Source: Loki-b32 sp048941605
GTDB taxonomy: Archaea > Asgardarchaeota > Lokiarchaeia > Sigyniarchaeales > SOKP01
Direction: 5' to 3'
Assembly: GCA_048941605.1 (NCBI GenBank)
Contig: JBHLNL010000004.1
Coordinates: 1 to 64,000, forward strand
Length of the DNA stretch: 64,000 nucleotides
The notes under the pieces were generated by a model. It saw nothing but the letters and a program-made list of their open reading frames with translations. It ran no database searches and was not told where the DNA came from. Positions 15,601 through 24,941 of the stretch are shown in pieces (the first letter of the stretch is position 1; each line of letters begins with the position of its first letter). The position numbers and the translations under genes were made by a program.

Positions 15601-15978
15601 CTAGATTAATTTTGCGATTTTTTCACATGTTCGCTTACAATCCAAAAATATTAACCCTAATCTTACATCCTTCGTTGTAGAAACAGTTAATACGGCATTG
15701 GGGCCAGCTTGTAGCACGAGGAGATAACCATCGCTTCCCTTAACATATAGCTGGTCAAATTCCCCTTTTTCCATCTCGATAACCGATCTTTCGGCTAAGG
15801 AGAGTAACGCAGCAGTCATCGCGGCGATCCTAGTCTCGTCAACTCCTTGAGGAAGCGCTGAAGCGATTGGTAAACCTTCGGCAGATACAATAGCGGCAGC
15901 TTTTACTTCGGGGATAGCTGCGAGCAATTTTTTAAGAATGTCATCTAAATTTTCAGTTGTGGGTTCCAAAGGAATCAT
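15601..15978 (-). CDS. Roadblock/LC7 domain protein
   Basis: 125 residues covering a single Roadblock/LC7 domain: helix LDDILKKLLAAIPEVKAAAIVSAEGLPIAS in parts, then MTAALLSLAERSVIEM and a strand GYLLVLQAGPNAVLTVST. Roadblock proteins form dimers that act as platforms or activators for small GTPases (MglB, Ragulator, dynein chains) and are numerous in Asgard archaea. The coding region is visibly richer in G and C than its neighbours, which may reflect selection for expression or different origin. A TATA box lies 27 bases before the ATG, so the mRNA is probably leaderless. No GTPase gene adjoins; the nearest is at 19344. Confidence 0.92.
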   Translation of the reverse strand: MIPLEPTTENLDDILKKLLAAIPEVKAAAIVSAEGLPIASALPQGVDETRIAAMTAALLSLAERSVIEMEKGEFDQLYVKGSDGYLLVLQAGPNAVLTVSTTKDVRLGLIFLDCKRTCEKIAKLI

Positions 15979-16000
15979 TTTTTTGGTAATTAATAATTAG

Positions 16001-16010
16001 GATATATTTT
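16001..16010 (-). promoter_or_regulatory. TATA box for the Roadblock gene (leaderless transcript likely)
   Basis: On the minus strand aaaatatatc is centred about 27 bases before the A of the ATG at 15978. That is the usual TATA-to-start-site distance in archaea, so the transcript probably begins at or very near the start codon. No ribosome binding site is present between them, which agrees. Confidence 0.5.
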
Positions 16011-16206
16011 GATGGTACAATCTTACTATATTATATTAGATATAATTTACTTATTTTAATTTTATTTATTTTTTTTTATTTCTTATTGGCTAATAAATTA
16101 TATTATTATTTCTTTATTAATTAACTTTAGAAATTTTTGTAGTAAATTACCTTAAGCACTGTTATTGATTTTATTAAGTTTATACTTGTACTAATTATCA
16201 AAATTA

Positions 16207-17259
16207 TTATTTAAATATTTTAGTCATTTCTATCATTGTATTAATATTTATAGGGTCACATTTTTTGTTGATTTGTTGTGAAGGAGAAATTACTAGAGAG
16301 CAGTTATTTTCTTTTGCTTTTGTTATTAATTTGACAGTATAATCTCTTACTTCTTGAGGTGTGCCAAAGGATAAAAGATTTATGTCTAGATTTCCAATAA
16401 AGCAAATTTGATTATTAAATTTCTTGAAAAGATTAAAAATATCTACTCCCGCGTTAGGTTCTAAACTCTGGATTGCATCAAAGCCTAAATTAATGAATGT
16501 GTCAATCATATCAGAAACATATCCATCAGAATGTAATATGACATGCTGCTTTTTCTGATGGATAATATTAATAATTTCTTTATAATCATCATTAAACAAT
16601 TTCTGCCACATTTCTTTTGGTATGAATGTTCTTTTTTTATATCCCACATCATCTGCTATCAAAAATAAATTTACACCTAATTTTTGTAGAGTTTTAATCA
16701 AAATTCTCACATAGTCAGAGAAAAATGAAATTGCTATTTTAAGAAAGTCCAAATTTTGGTTTTTTAGACATTTAGCAAAATTACTAAATCCCATTGATTG
16801 CCAAGTTTTTTCGAATAAACCAGGTAAAGAAATTACGTAATCTAAATTTATTCTTGCGCTTGTTAAAAAATCTTTTAATAACTCTAAACTTTTCTTAGAA
16901 GGAAGGTTTAGATACTCCCAATTCTGAATTATTTTTTCATTTTTAAAAACACCATCCCACATATACCATTCTCCTTGATATATACGTCCCCAACCATCTA
17001 CTCTTCTCTTATCATCTAATATATAACCCCCTTCTCCTCGTCGGAAATCCCATAAAGAGATAGCGTCAAAGCCCATTTGTTGAATTATATTATAATTCTT
17101 TTTCTTTAACATAAAGTCTATATTATCAGATTTAAGATTATATTGATCTATATATTTATCAACAAACTCTAATTCAGGGTATCCTGTGCAATACAATGGA
17201 ATTTGTGCTGTTTTCTCTTTATTTAATGCTTTAAGAAAATCACTTTTAGGTTTATACAT
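16207..17259 (-). CDS. Uroporphyrinogen decarboxylase-fold protein (corrinoid methyltransferase type)
   Basis: 350 residues of the URO-D/MtaA-CmuA superfamily. Visible landmarks are an N-terminal helix-strand LNKEKTAQIPLYC, LFLIADDVGYKKRTFIP, the zinc-type region VILHSDGYVSDMIDTFINLGFDAIQSLEPNAG in parts (His and later Asp/Cys positions), and FIGNLDINLLSFGT. Members of this group transfer methyl groups between corrinoid proteins, coenzyme M or methylated compounds rather than making haem. No corrinoid protein or methyltransferase partner gene is adjacent, so the substrate is open. The gene is divergent from the lipid-kinase gene at 17331. Confidence 0.8.
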   Translation of the reverse strand: MYKPKSDFLKALNKEKTAQIPLYCTGYPELEFVDKYIDQYNLKSDNIDFMLKKKNYNIIQQMGFDAISLWDFRRGEGGYILDDKRRVDGWGRIYQGEWYMWDGVFKNEKIIQNWEYLNLPSKKSLELLKDFLTSARINLDYVISLPGLFEKTWQSMGFSNFAKCLKNQNLDFLKIAISFFSDYVRILIKTLQKLGVNLFLIADDVGYKKRTFIPKEMWQKLFNDDYKEIINIIHQKKQHVILHSDGYVSDMIDTFINLGFDAIQSLEPNAGVDIFNLFKKFNNQICFIGNLDINLLSFGTPQEVRDYTVKLITKAKENNCSLVISPSQQINKKCDPININTMIEMTKIFK

Positions 17260-17330
17260 AATTAAAGCTAAACTAATTATTAGATTATAAATTATTTCAA
17301 TAATTAATACAATTCTTTACAAGATTGCCT

Positions 17331-18479
17331 ATGGACTATTGGACAATTGTTGATATTGGTTACAATGTAACTTTATCACTTTCCTTTTTTATCCTTATGG
17401 TTTTTATGTTTCGTATCGGTAGAAAAGGAATTAAAGCAAATAATAAGTATGGAGGAATTTCAACAATATTATGTGGTTTTTGTTTCTTGATTTTCGGAAT
17501 TTATAATTTATTCTTCAGATTTTTTGTTTATCCATATAATGGATTTATGGTGTGGTGGATAGGTATGAATTTAGTTATCGCACTAATTTTTTCCAAGTTG
17601 ATAAAGAGAGCAACATATAAAATTAGTCTAGAAAATGAAGATTCAAAATTGGAGAGTGGAAAAAAGCCAGTCTTAAGAAGATATGTTGAGCGAATGACTC
17701 AGGAAAACCCATATAGTGATAATATTACTTTTAAAATGGAAGTAATAAGAAAAACTTTTCATCTAATGGGTTTGCTTCTTGTTTTAGCATATTTTGGTTT
17801 TTTTAATCTCCTTTTTCCAGTAACTCGTATAATTAGTGATAGTGTTATTGATTTAATTCATAATATTCAACCTGCCTATGAATTAATTTGGGGACCAATT
17901 GAGTTATTCCCATTTGGTATTGGAGATTTTGAAGCGGTAATTTATCTTACAATGATGGCTTTAATTGGAGCTTTAATGTTTGCTATAATTTCTGATTTAA
18001 TTAGAATAATTTGGGGTCCACAATATTCCATTTTCAATTTTTTGACGAGATCGATGTTAAGAAATAAAGAAATAAATGCTACAGGTCCACAGATTTACAT
18101 TATTACAGGTTTTGCGTTTTCTTATATGCTATTTATGGCAGGAATAATCAATATTTTATCTTTTTTTTCAGGAGTACTTATAGCATGCCTAGCTGATGCA
18201 GCAGCCGCACTAATTGGACGAAGATATGGAAAGCATAAAATTAGGGTTAGAAGTAGGGATTATAAATCACTAGAAGGCTTTCTAGCAGGAACAATTGTTG
18301 CTTACCTTATAGGTTTAATAATTGTAGGGCCAATTTATGCAATTATAGGAGCTTTAGTTTTCTTTTTAACTGATTATTTACCAATATATACGGCGGACAA
18401 CATTTTAAATCCAATTTTTATTCCTATAGGGATACAGCTTTTTATATTTTTATTAGGATTACCAGTAGGATGGTTTTGA
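17331..18479 (+). CDS. Dolichol/phytol kinase-like CTP-dependent lipid kinase
   Basis: About 382 residues with roughly eight to ten membrane helices. The C-terminal part has the signature of the SEC59/VTE5/DGK1 group: LADAAAALIGRRYGKHKI and KSLEGFLAGTIVAYL, the residues thought to bind CTP. These enzymes phosphorylate polyprenols, phytol or diacylglycerol. In an archaeon a polyprenol or geranylgeraniol substrate is the natural guess, for dolichol-phosphate recycling or lipid salvage; this is inference. The N-terminal 130 residues form extra helices and a charged loop not typical of the core. ATG 17331 is chosen over TTG 17325. The stop overlaps the next gene, so they are probably coupled. Confidence 0.8.
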   Translation: MDYWTIVDIGYNVTLSLSFFILMVFMFRIGRKGIKANNKYGGISTILCGFCFLIFGIYNLFFRFFVYPYNGFMVWWIGMNLVIALIFSKLIKRATYKISLENEDSKLESGKKPVLRRYVERMTQENPYSDNITFKMEVIRKTFHLMGLLLVLAYFGFFNLLFPVTRIISDSVIDLIHNIQPAYELIWGPIELFPFGIGDFEAVIYLTMMALIGALMFAIISDLIRIIWGPQYSIFNFLTRSMLRNKEINATGPQIYIITGFAFSYMLFMAGIINILSFFSGVLIACLADAAAALIGRRYGKHKIRVRSRDYKSLEGFLAGTIVAYLIGLIIVGPIYAIIGALVFFLTDYLPIYTADNILNPIFIPIGIQLFIFLLGLPVGWF

Positions 18480-19333
18480 CTTTTAAAATGCGGAAATTAA
18501 TTGATGATTTGAAAGATATAAAATTGGCTATTTTTGATTTAGATGGAGTAATCTATCGTGGAGAAAAATTAATCCCTAATGTAGATAAAATAATCAAAGA
18601 ACTTAAAGAACATTCTATAAAAATCGTATATAATTCTAATAATTCTACCGCAACAAGGCAAACTTATGTAGAAAGATTAGGAAAATTCAATATTGAGAGT
18701 GATATATCAGAATTCTATACGAGTGCTTCAATTACATCTGCTGAAATAACAAAAATAAAGAGAAATGCGAAAATTTTTGTGATTGGAGAAAATGGTTTGA
18801 GATCAGAATTACAATCCTTAGGTCATGAAATTATAACTGAACCCAAAAATTACAAAGACATTGACTTTGTAATTGTTGGGTTAGATCGTGATTTTACATA
18901 CAATAATTTAGCAATTGCTCAAAAATGTATTTTGGAAGGAAATGCTCAATTTTATGCCACAAATGCAGATTCAACCTTACCAGTTGCTCGTGGTCTTAAA
19001 CCTGGAGCGGGTGTAATGGTGACTGCATTAATAACTTGTACAGATAAAAAGCCTATTAGAATATTTGGTAAACCTGAACCTTTTGGCATCAGAATGATAA
19101 TAAATGACGCAGGATTATCTGCTGAATATGTATGTATTTTTGGGGATAGATTGAATACTGATATTTTAGCTGGAAATCGAGCAGGAATAAAAACAGTTGC
19201 AGTCCTAACTGGAGTTACTACATTAGAAATGATTAAAGATTTAAAAATTAAAGCTGAAAAATCAAATGAGATTGATAGGAATTTAATTCCTGATATAGTA
19301 ATTAATAGCTTAGATGATATATTTAAAAAGTAG
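18470..19333 (+). CDS. HAD-superfamily phosphatase, NagD/phosphoglycolate type
   Basis: 287 residues of HAD subfamily IIA. Seen: the nucleophile motif FDLDGVIYRG, the second motif VYNSNNSTATR, the IIA cap, and the late acid motif FGDRLNTDILAGNRAGI. Related proteins hydrolyse phosphoglycolate, p-nitrophenyl phosphate, or glycerol phosphates. The gene overlaps the end of the lipid-kinase gene by 10 bases, which suggests a functional pairing in lipid phosphate metabolism, possibly glycerol-1-phosphate or isoprenyl phosphate; this is inference from linkage. The ATG lies within the last codons of its neighbour. The gene converges on a Rab-like GTPase gene. Confidence 0.85.
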   Translation: MVLTFKMRKLIDDLKDIKLAIFDLDGVIYRGEKLIPNVDKIIKELKEHSIKIVYNSNNSTATRQTYVERLGKFNIESDISEFYTSASITSAEITKIKRNAKIFVIGENGLRSELQSLGHEIITEPKNYKDIDFVIVGLDRDFTYNNLAIAQKCILEGNAQFYATNADSTLPVARGLKPGAGVMVTALITCTDKKPIRIFGKPEPFGIRMIINDAGLSAEYVCIFGDRLNTDILAGNRAGIKTVAVLTGVTTLEMIKDLKIKAEKSNEIDRNLIPDIVINSLDDIFKK

Positions 19334-19343
19334 AATTTCTTTA

Positions 19344-19892
19344 TTACATTAAACCTGCTTTTATCATCATCAATCGACTTATTTCTTGAAAAATATCTCC
19401 CACATTTTCACCACTTTTCGCAGAACATTCTAAATAACCATATAGATTATTTTTTTTTGCTAATTCAAATGCTTCTTCTCTGGAAACCGCTCTTTTATAT
19501 TCAAGATCTATTTTACTCCCCACCATAAGAACGGGAATTTGGCTACTATCCCCTTTATAGCCCATCTTAAAAATTTCTATCCAATCGTTAAAATTTTTGA
19601 GGCTAGTATATCTAGTTATATCAAACATAAAAATTCCTCCAGATGCTCCTACAACATAACTAGGCATTAGAAATCTAAATCTATCTTCACCAGCAAAATC
19701 CCATATTTGCAAGCTAACTCGTTTTCCATCAATATCAACTTTTTTTACATGGAAATCTACACCAATGGTAATTACACTGTCGCTTTTAAAAACACCTGTT
19801 AGATATCGGTTAATTAAAGTGGTTTTACCGACTCCTCCATCTCCGAAAAAGACAATTTTAAACATCGCATCAGCCATCTTTTGATTCCCCAT
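19344..19892 (-). CDS. Rab/Ras-like small GTPase
   Basis: 182 residues of the Ras superfamily, closest in pattern to Rab. Seen: P-loop GDGGVGKT (17-24), a Rab-like effector region ITIGVDFHVKKVDIDG (41-56), switch II WDFAGEDRF (64-72) and the G5 motif ECSAKSG. The G4 motif reads GSKIDL instead of NKxDL, so the guanine-binding Asn is a Ser. Most Rabs have Gln after WDxAG, but here it is Glu (WDFAGE), which usually lowers GTP hydrolysis. There is no C-terminal cysteine for prenylation, as is general in Asgard GTPases. It is a single gene; a Roadblock gene lies 3.4 kb away. Identity is firm, function open. Confidence 0.93.
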   Translation of the reverse strand: MGNQKMADAMFKIVFFGDGGVGKTTLINRYLTGVFKSDSVITIGVDFHVKKVDIDGKRVSLQIWDFAGEDRFRFLMPSYVVGASGGIFMFDITRYTSLKNFNDWIEIFKMGYKGDSSQIPVLMVGSKIDLEYKRAVSREEAFELAKKNNLYGYLECSAKSGENVGDIFQEISRLMMIKAGLM

Positions 19893-20103
19893 GTAAATTG
19901 ATATAGATTAGTAATTAATATATAATACGAGTTATCTTTTTTACTTGACTTTGTTTGATATTAACTTCTTTTTATAATTATAATATATTAGATTTTTAAA
20001 AATAATTGGTTTTAGATACCTAATAATCTCAAATTTAAAATATTTTTTACAATTTATATGATGAAATATTTCTAATAAGAAAAATATTTAGAGGAAATAA
20101 ATA

Positions 20104-21258
20104 ATGTCTACAAAAGTTAGTATTATAAACGTAAAAGATTATGAATCCATTCCCAAAGCTGTAGTTGGGGCTATTAAGTTAATTGAAGACAATTTTTCGT
20201 TTGATCTTTCCAAATCTAAACAAATTCTTTTGAAACCGAATTTACTTAGAGCTAAGAAAAATGCATGTACTCAGCCTAGTTTTGTTGAGGGTGTCATCTC
20301 TTATTTAAAAGAAAAGGGAATTGCTATGGATAATGTCTCTCTTGGAGATTCTCCGGGTCAACAAGGAAAAAATGCATCGGATGTTGTGAAAGAAATTGGA
20401 TTGTTGGAGATTTGTGAAAAAAATGGTATAAAGGTCATTGATTTTGAAAGTGATGCACCAGTCATAGAAAAAATTGAAAATGCTATACAAATGAAAAATT
20501 TTCATGTCGCTAAAGCCATTAAAGATTGCGATATTTTAATAAATTTACCTCGTCTTAAAAGCCATGCAGAAGCTATGATTACAGGGGCTATGAAAAACTA
20601 CTGGGGTATAATTCCAGGAGGATTAAAAGCTAAGTATCATTTATTAGGAAAAACTGCTGATAAATTTGGAGAAGTTCTTGCAGATAATTTTTCATGGATT
20701 TTGAAAAATAAACCAAAAAGGTTAACCATATATGATCTAGAAGAGATTATGCAAGGCTCTATGGGCCCCGCTGCAGGTAATATGGTTAAATGGAATTTAA
20801 TTTTAGTAGGAACAGATGAGTTAGCGCTTGATATTGTTGCCTTAGAAATTGGTAAATTAAAAGCAAAAAATGTTCCTCATATTAAAAATGCTATTGAAAG
20901 AAATTTAGGTGTTGGAGATTTAAACAATATAGAGATTGTTGGAATGTCTTTAGAAGAAGCTAAAAAACAGACTCCAAAATTTAATGTACCTGGAAGTACT
21001 ATGACAAATTTTATTAGTTATATAACTGGTCATTTTGCTTATAAAGTAATGAAAAAAATTCCGGATCTAATTAAAGTAAAATGTGTACAGTGTGGTCAAT
21101 GTGCTCAAAATTGTCCAGCGGAAGCAATAAAATTTGTAGAAGAGAATTACCCAATATTTTTAAGGGAAAAATGTATTTCTTGCTTATGTTGTTTCGAATT
21201 ATGCCCTGAGAATGCAATAAAAACAAGAAGTAGAGGATTTTTTGGTCTATTTGATTAA
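20104..21258 (+). CDS. DUF362 protein with C-terminal 2[4Fe-4S] ferredoxin domain
   Basis: 384 residues. The DUF362 domain occupies residues 1-305: ILLKPNLLRAKKNACTQPS, LINLPRLKSHAEAMITGAMKNYWGIIPG in parts, and LVGTDELALDIVALEIG. The C-terminus has two classic four-cysteine motifs, CVQCGQCAQNC and CISCLCCFELC, for two [4Fe-4S] clusters. Such proteins are suspected electron-transfer or redox-linked enzymes in anaerobes; the chemistry is not established. The stop overlaps the stop of the convergent peptidase-like gene by four bases (21255-21258). ATG 20104 follows AGAGGA at reasonable distance. Confidence 0.9.
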   Translation: MSTKVSIINVKDYESIPKAVVGAIKLIEDNFSFDLSKSKQILLKPNLLRAKKNACTQPSFVEGVISYLKEKGIAMDNVSLGDSPGQQGKNASDVVKEIGLLEICEKNGIKVIDFESDAPVIEKIENAIQMKNFHVAKAIKDCDILINLPRLKSHAEAMITGAMKNYWGIIPGGLKAKYHLLGKTADKFGEVLADNFSWILKNKPKRLTIYDLEEIMQGSMGPAAGNMVKWNLILVGTDELALDIVALEIGKLKAKNVPHIKNAIERNLGVGDLNNIEIVGMSLEEAKKQTPKFNVPGSTMTNFISYITGHFAYKVMKKIPDLIKVKCVQCGQCAQNCPAEAIKFVEENYPIFLREKCISCLCCFELCPENAIKTRSRGFFGLFD

Positions 21259-22673
21259 ATCATTAGGTTTTTTTCTATTTTTGAATATAATTTCAGGAAA
21301 TAGTAATTTGACAGTCGAGCATTAAGTATTGAGTTATATTGAATGAATTCATTTGAAGAATGAGCAAAACCCCCTATACCCAAACCTCCGGTGATGAAGT
21401 TTAATCCCAATTCTCTCTGAATTTTACTTAAAGGAGCAGCAGCAGCACTTATTGGCCATATCTCCGTTGAGAATCCTAACATCTTTGCGCTTTCTATAAG
21501 ACATTTAACAAGAGGTGAATTCTTTCTGACTCGTGAACTTTCATACCCAATGTTTTTGGCTATTAAGATTTCAGATTTAGTCTTTTTGGAGTACTCATCT
21601 ACTTTTTCATTAATTTCTTTTAAAATTTGTTCAATTGTGACATTATGAGCAAATCTAATATCTACATTGCAAAAAGCTTCATTCGGGACATAATTTTTTG
21701 TTCCATCCTTCAAAAATCCTGATTTTAAAGTTGATATATTGAAAGTAGGATTAAATAAATAATTAGTAAATACCTTAACAGGGTCTTCTTCAATTGTCTG
21801 TTCGATTCCCGCCTTTTTCTTAATTTTATCAATGTCAAGCTCTTTTATAAGCGAGTTTATGAGCGATTGCTCTTCGTTAGTAAGTTTATATGGCTTTTTC
21901 AAGCTTTCAATTTGGAATTCATAATTGGTATAAATCAGATTAAGCAAAGAAACTAGGTCTGTTGCGGGATTAGGAATCATAGCACTAAAAGCTGAATGGG
22001 GTTCTTTGTTTCTTGATGAGACTTTAATTGTTAATGCCAAAATTCCTTTATATCCTAATTTTAAAATAGAATTTTGGTTAATATCTTGTTTTGTTGAGGG
22101 ATAATAGGCATCTTTACAATCCTTAAATAATTTTCTTTGATTTCTATCTTCAAGAAATTTTAAAATTGAGGGTGAACCTTTTTCCTCATCACCATCAAAT
22201 AAAAGGGTTAGGGAAATCGGTAATTTTTCCTCTTCTTTCAAGATTTTAACGATATTCAAAAAACATAAAAGGGGTGTTTTAGAGTTATATGCTCCCCTCG
22301 CTATAATACAATCACCTAATTGATTAAGTGGGGGGGGAAGAATCCTAATATCTGCCCCAAAAGGATCACTAATCCATTCATTTTCTTGGTTAACGGGCTG
22401 AGTATCGTACATCATATAAATTAATAACGAGTTTTCCTTTTCTCCCTTTACTTTTCCAATTATTATAGGATTAATCAAACCCTCATATTCCTTAATTTCT
22501 TCAGAAAATTCAGAAATATAGGAGATGAGATAATTTTTAGCGATTTTTATCCCTTCTTGGTTAAGAGTATTACTTGGAATCCTTAGAAATGGACGTAATT
22601 CGTTTTCAATAAATTTTTTATTCGAATTTTTGATTAATTCTGTAATTTTAATTTGAGAATTCGCTTTTTCCAT
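21255..22673 (-). CDS. M20-family peptidase homologue with degraded active site
   Basis: 472 residues with the M20 metallopeptidase architecture: catalytic domain, lid domain (about 205-365) and return. Known M20 enzymes bind two zincs through H-x-D, D/N, E, D and H. Here the first motif reads MMYDTQPV (the His is M88), the bridging-Asp motif reads RGAYNSKT (Asp replaced by N130), and the expected SDG reads PST (T194). The Glu pair DEEKGS (163-164) and the final His in FAHSSNEF remain. Most metal ligands are therefore lost, and I expect no ordinary peptidase activity. It could still bind peptides or substrates. It overlaps the DUF362 gene's stop and faces the Roadblock gene at 22725. Confidence 0.8.
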   Translation of the reverse strand: MEKANSQIKITELIKNSNKKFIENELRPFLRIPSNTLNQEGIKIAKNYLISYISEFSEEIKEYEGLINPIIIGKVKGEKENSLLIYMMYDTQPVNQENEWISDPFGADIRILPPPLNQLGDCIIARGAYNSKTPLLCFLNIVKILKEEEKLPISLTLLFDGDEEKGSPSILKFLEDRNQRKLFKDCKDAYYPSTKQDINQNSILKLGYKGILALTIKVSSRNKEPHSAFSAMIPNPATDLVSLLNLIYTNYEFQIESLKKPYKLTNEEQSLINSLIKELDIDKIKKKAGIEQTIEEDPVKVFTNYLFNPTFNISTLKSGFLKDGTKNYVPNEAFCNVDIRFAHNVTIEQILKEINEKVDEYSKKTKSEILIAKNIGYESSRVRKNSPLVKCLIESAKMLGFSTEIWPISAAAAPLSKIQRELGLNFITGGLGIGGFAHSSNEFIQYNSILNARLSNYYFLKLYSKIEKNLMI

Positions 22674-22724
22674 ATATAATAAAATGATTAAATACTTTTA
22701 TTTAATTGTCCATATTTATAGAAA

Positions 22725-23111
22725 ATGAATTATATGAATGAATCTAAGATGCAGAAATCTGATGAATTATCCCAAATCCTTAGTGAACTAAAGAATAAAG
22801 GTAATTTAGATGGTGTAATTTTTGCTAATAGAGATGGAGGGCTCATATTAGAAAATTTAGAAAATCAATTTGATAGTCAAAAATTTGTATCTATGAGTGC
22901 CTCTGTGTTAGAAAGTGCAGTAGGGATTGGAGATACTATAGGTAATCAAAAGATTAAAAAAATTATTGCTGAATTAGAAGAAAAGACAATACTAATTTTT
23001 GAATGTGATATTAAAACGTTTCTGATACTGATTATTAATAAGAAGTCTAATATTTCTTACATTTTTGACAATTTAGATGATATTATCAAGAAAATTGGTA
23101 GATTATATTAA
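22725..23111 (+). CDS. Roadblock/LC7 domain protein
   Basis: 128 residues with a divergent Roadblock/LC7 domain: helix LSQILSELKNKGNLDGVIFANRDGGLIL in parts, then MSASVLESAVGIGDTI and strands TILIFECDIKTFLILIIN. The N-terminus has two methionines; ATG 22725 is used, and later ATGs are possible. It is unlike the Roadblock protein at 15601 in composition (AT-rich codons, Ile/Lys/Asn-rich). A GTPase-platform role is inferred from the family; no GTPase gene is adjacent. The gene lies divergent from the M20-like gene and is followed by the minus-strand HEAT-repeat gene. Confidence 0.8.
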   Translation: MNYMNESKMQKSDELSQILSELKNKGNLDGVIFANRDGGLILENLENQFDSQKFVSMSASVLESAVGIGDTIGNQKIKKIIAELEEKTILIFECDIKTFLILIINKKSNISYIFDNLDDIIKKIGRLY

Positions 23112-23144
23112 CTACGTAATTATTTTCACTTGAAAACTCAATTT

Positions 23145-24815
23145 TTATAAGTTATTCATCCAATTTGGATCAATTTGGTTTAAAGCATTCTCAATTTCTT
23201 TTCGTACATCCCAATTGTCATCTCCTAAAGATTCAACTAAGGGTTTTATTGCATCTTTATTTCCAATTTCACCTAAAGCTTTAATTGCTGATATTCTTAT
23301 TTTATCGTCATTTTCTTTTAATAATTGAATAAATGGTTCAATAGAATCTATATCTTTAAGTTTTCCTAATGCCATGGCAGCCCAACTTTTTATATATACA
23401 TCTTCATCGTTTAAACATGATATTAGAGAATTAAGTGATTCATTGCTTCCAGTTCTCAACAATAATTTGACAGCTGCTCTACGAGTCTTCCAATTTGAAC
23501 TATCAAGAGATTTTATTGCAAAATCTATAACTTTGCTATTTTCAAATTTGATTAATGCATCTACTGCTACTTTTCTTACACTTCCATTTTCATCTTCAAT
23601 TAAATTAAAAACATGATCGATAGTTTTTGGATCAGCAATTTCGCCTAAAATTTTAACAGAAAACATTCTTATTTGCCAAGATTTATCTGAAATTGCATCG
23701 ATAATCTTATTATCTACTTTATTATTCAAAATTTTTAAAAGAGATCGATAAGAAGAACCTCGTAAACTGGCTACTTTACTACTAAAAATAGAGATCAATA
23801 AGTCAATAGCATCAATATCTTTTAAAATTCCTAATAATTTTATTGCTTCTCTTCTTGCATTAATATTTCTTCCCTTTATTGTTTCATAAAGTGGTTCATA
23901 CGATTTAGTTTTGCCAAAAATCTTATAAAGAGCATTTTTAACAAGGTTTCTGATTTTTGCATCATTTTCTTTTAATAATTCAATTAATGGTTTTATTGCC
24001 TTCTTGCTTCCTACATTACCTAAGACGCGAATAACTTCTTTTTGTACTTCAATATCTTGATCTTCTAGTAAATCCAGAATATGCTTTACATTTCTTAATT
24101 CAATTATTCCATCTAATGCTTTTACTGAATTTTTCCTAATTATTGGATTTTCGTCTTTTAAAAGGTTTATTAAAATGTTTTCACTCTCTTTATTTTTTAT
24201 TTTCCCAAGAATGACTGGAATTTCTCTTCTGATATAAAGATCTTCTACATTAACAAAATCATTAATATCCTCTAAATTTCCTTTTTTACCAATTTTTACA
24301 ATCGTTTCTATCAATGGATTGTATATCTCCATGTTTCTAAAATGGAGAACATTCATTAATGGTCTGAGTGCTTCACTAGCATCAGTTTTTCCTAATAGAA
24401 CAATAGCTTCTCTTTTTACTTCAATATCAGGATCATTTAATGCATCTATAAAGAACAGTATTGAATCATTTAGATTTACTTGTCCAACCTCTGAAATAAG
24501 TTTCTTTCTAACTGAACCATCTTTACAATTTTTATATTGTTCTTTTAAGAATTCAATTCCATCTATTTTATAACAAATCGATAATAACTCAATTAATTTT
24601 AACCTCAATTGAGGATGTTGATCGTTTAGAAAAATATTTTTTATATTTTGAAAACGATTTTTTTCACTATCATCATAAATAGTTAAAAGCTCAGCTGCTT
24701 TTAATTTACTTTCCATATTTTGAGAGCTAGATAAAACTGATAAGAGCATTTCAAGAGCTTCACTTTCATCCATAGATTTTATTTTTTCAGCTAATTGATC
24801 ACCATTAAAACTCAA
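23145..24815 (-). CDS. HEAT/PBS-lyase-repeat scaffold protein
   Basis: 556 residues made almost entirely of HEAT-like repeats of about 31 residues. Each repeat ends in the pattern 'A/VREAIKALGxIxxxxAIxPLIxLLxD', for example IRISAIKALGEIGNKDAIKPL and VQKEVIRVLGNVGSKKAIKPL. I count roughly 15-17 repeats. They form a right-handed superhelix used for protein contacts; in the PBS-lyase type they may also be catalytic accessories. No extra domain is seen. The role is unknown; the protein is predicted soluble and cytoplasmic. It is separated by 33 bases from the convergent Roadblock gene, which may hint at a shared GTPase-scaffold role, but that is speculative. Confidence 0.85.
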   Translation of the reverse strand: MSFNGDQLAEKIKSMDESEALEMLLSVLSSSQNMESKLKAAELLTIYDDSEKNRFQNIKNIFLNDQHPQLRLKLIELLSICYKIDGIEFLKEQYKNCKDGSVRKKLISEVGQVNLNDSILFFIDALNDPDIEVKREAIVLLGKTDASEALRPLMNVLHFRNMEIYNPLIETIVKIGKKGNLEDINDFVNVEDLYIRREIPVILGKIKNKESENILINLLKDENPIIRKNSVKALDGIIELRNVKHILDLLEDQDIEVQKEVIRVLGNVGSKKAIKPLIELLKENDAKIRNLVKNALYKIFGKTKSYEPLYETIKGRNINARREAIKLLGILKDIDAIDLLISIFSSKVASLRGSSYRSLLKILNNKVDNKIIDAISDKSWQIRMFSVKILGEIADPKTIDHVFNLIEDENGSVRKVAVDALIKFENSKVIDFAIKSLDSSNWKTRRAAVKLLLRTGSNESLNSLISCLNDEDVYIKSWAAMALGKLKDIDSIEPFIQLLKENDDKIRISAIKALGEIGNKDAIKPLVESLGDDNWDVRKEIENALNQIDPNWMNNL

Positions 24816-24941
24816 TTTTAAAACCTTAAATTTTTAGAAGTAAATACAAAATATAGAAAACAAAAAAATCTTTGAAATACTAATAAAAACTTGATTTATT
24901 TATTTTTATTCTTTTACGAAAAATGGTTTGTTTTAGTTAAT

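Noticed and set aside
21795..21825. Sequence gttcgattcc resembling a tRNA T-loop
   Set aside because: It lies inside the M20-like gene, and no matching acceptor, D or anticodon stems are found around it. No tRNA gene was identified in the window.
23145..24815. Repetitive coding sequence that could suggest a repeat array
   Set aside because: The periodicity is at protein level (HEAT units with different codons), not a DNA repeat or CRISPR array.
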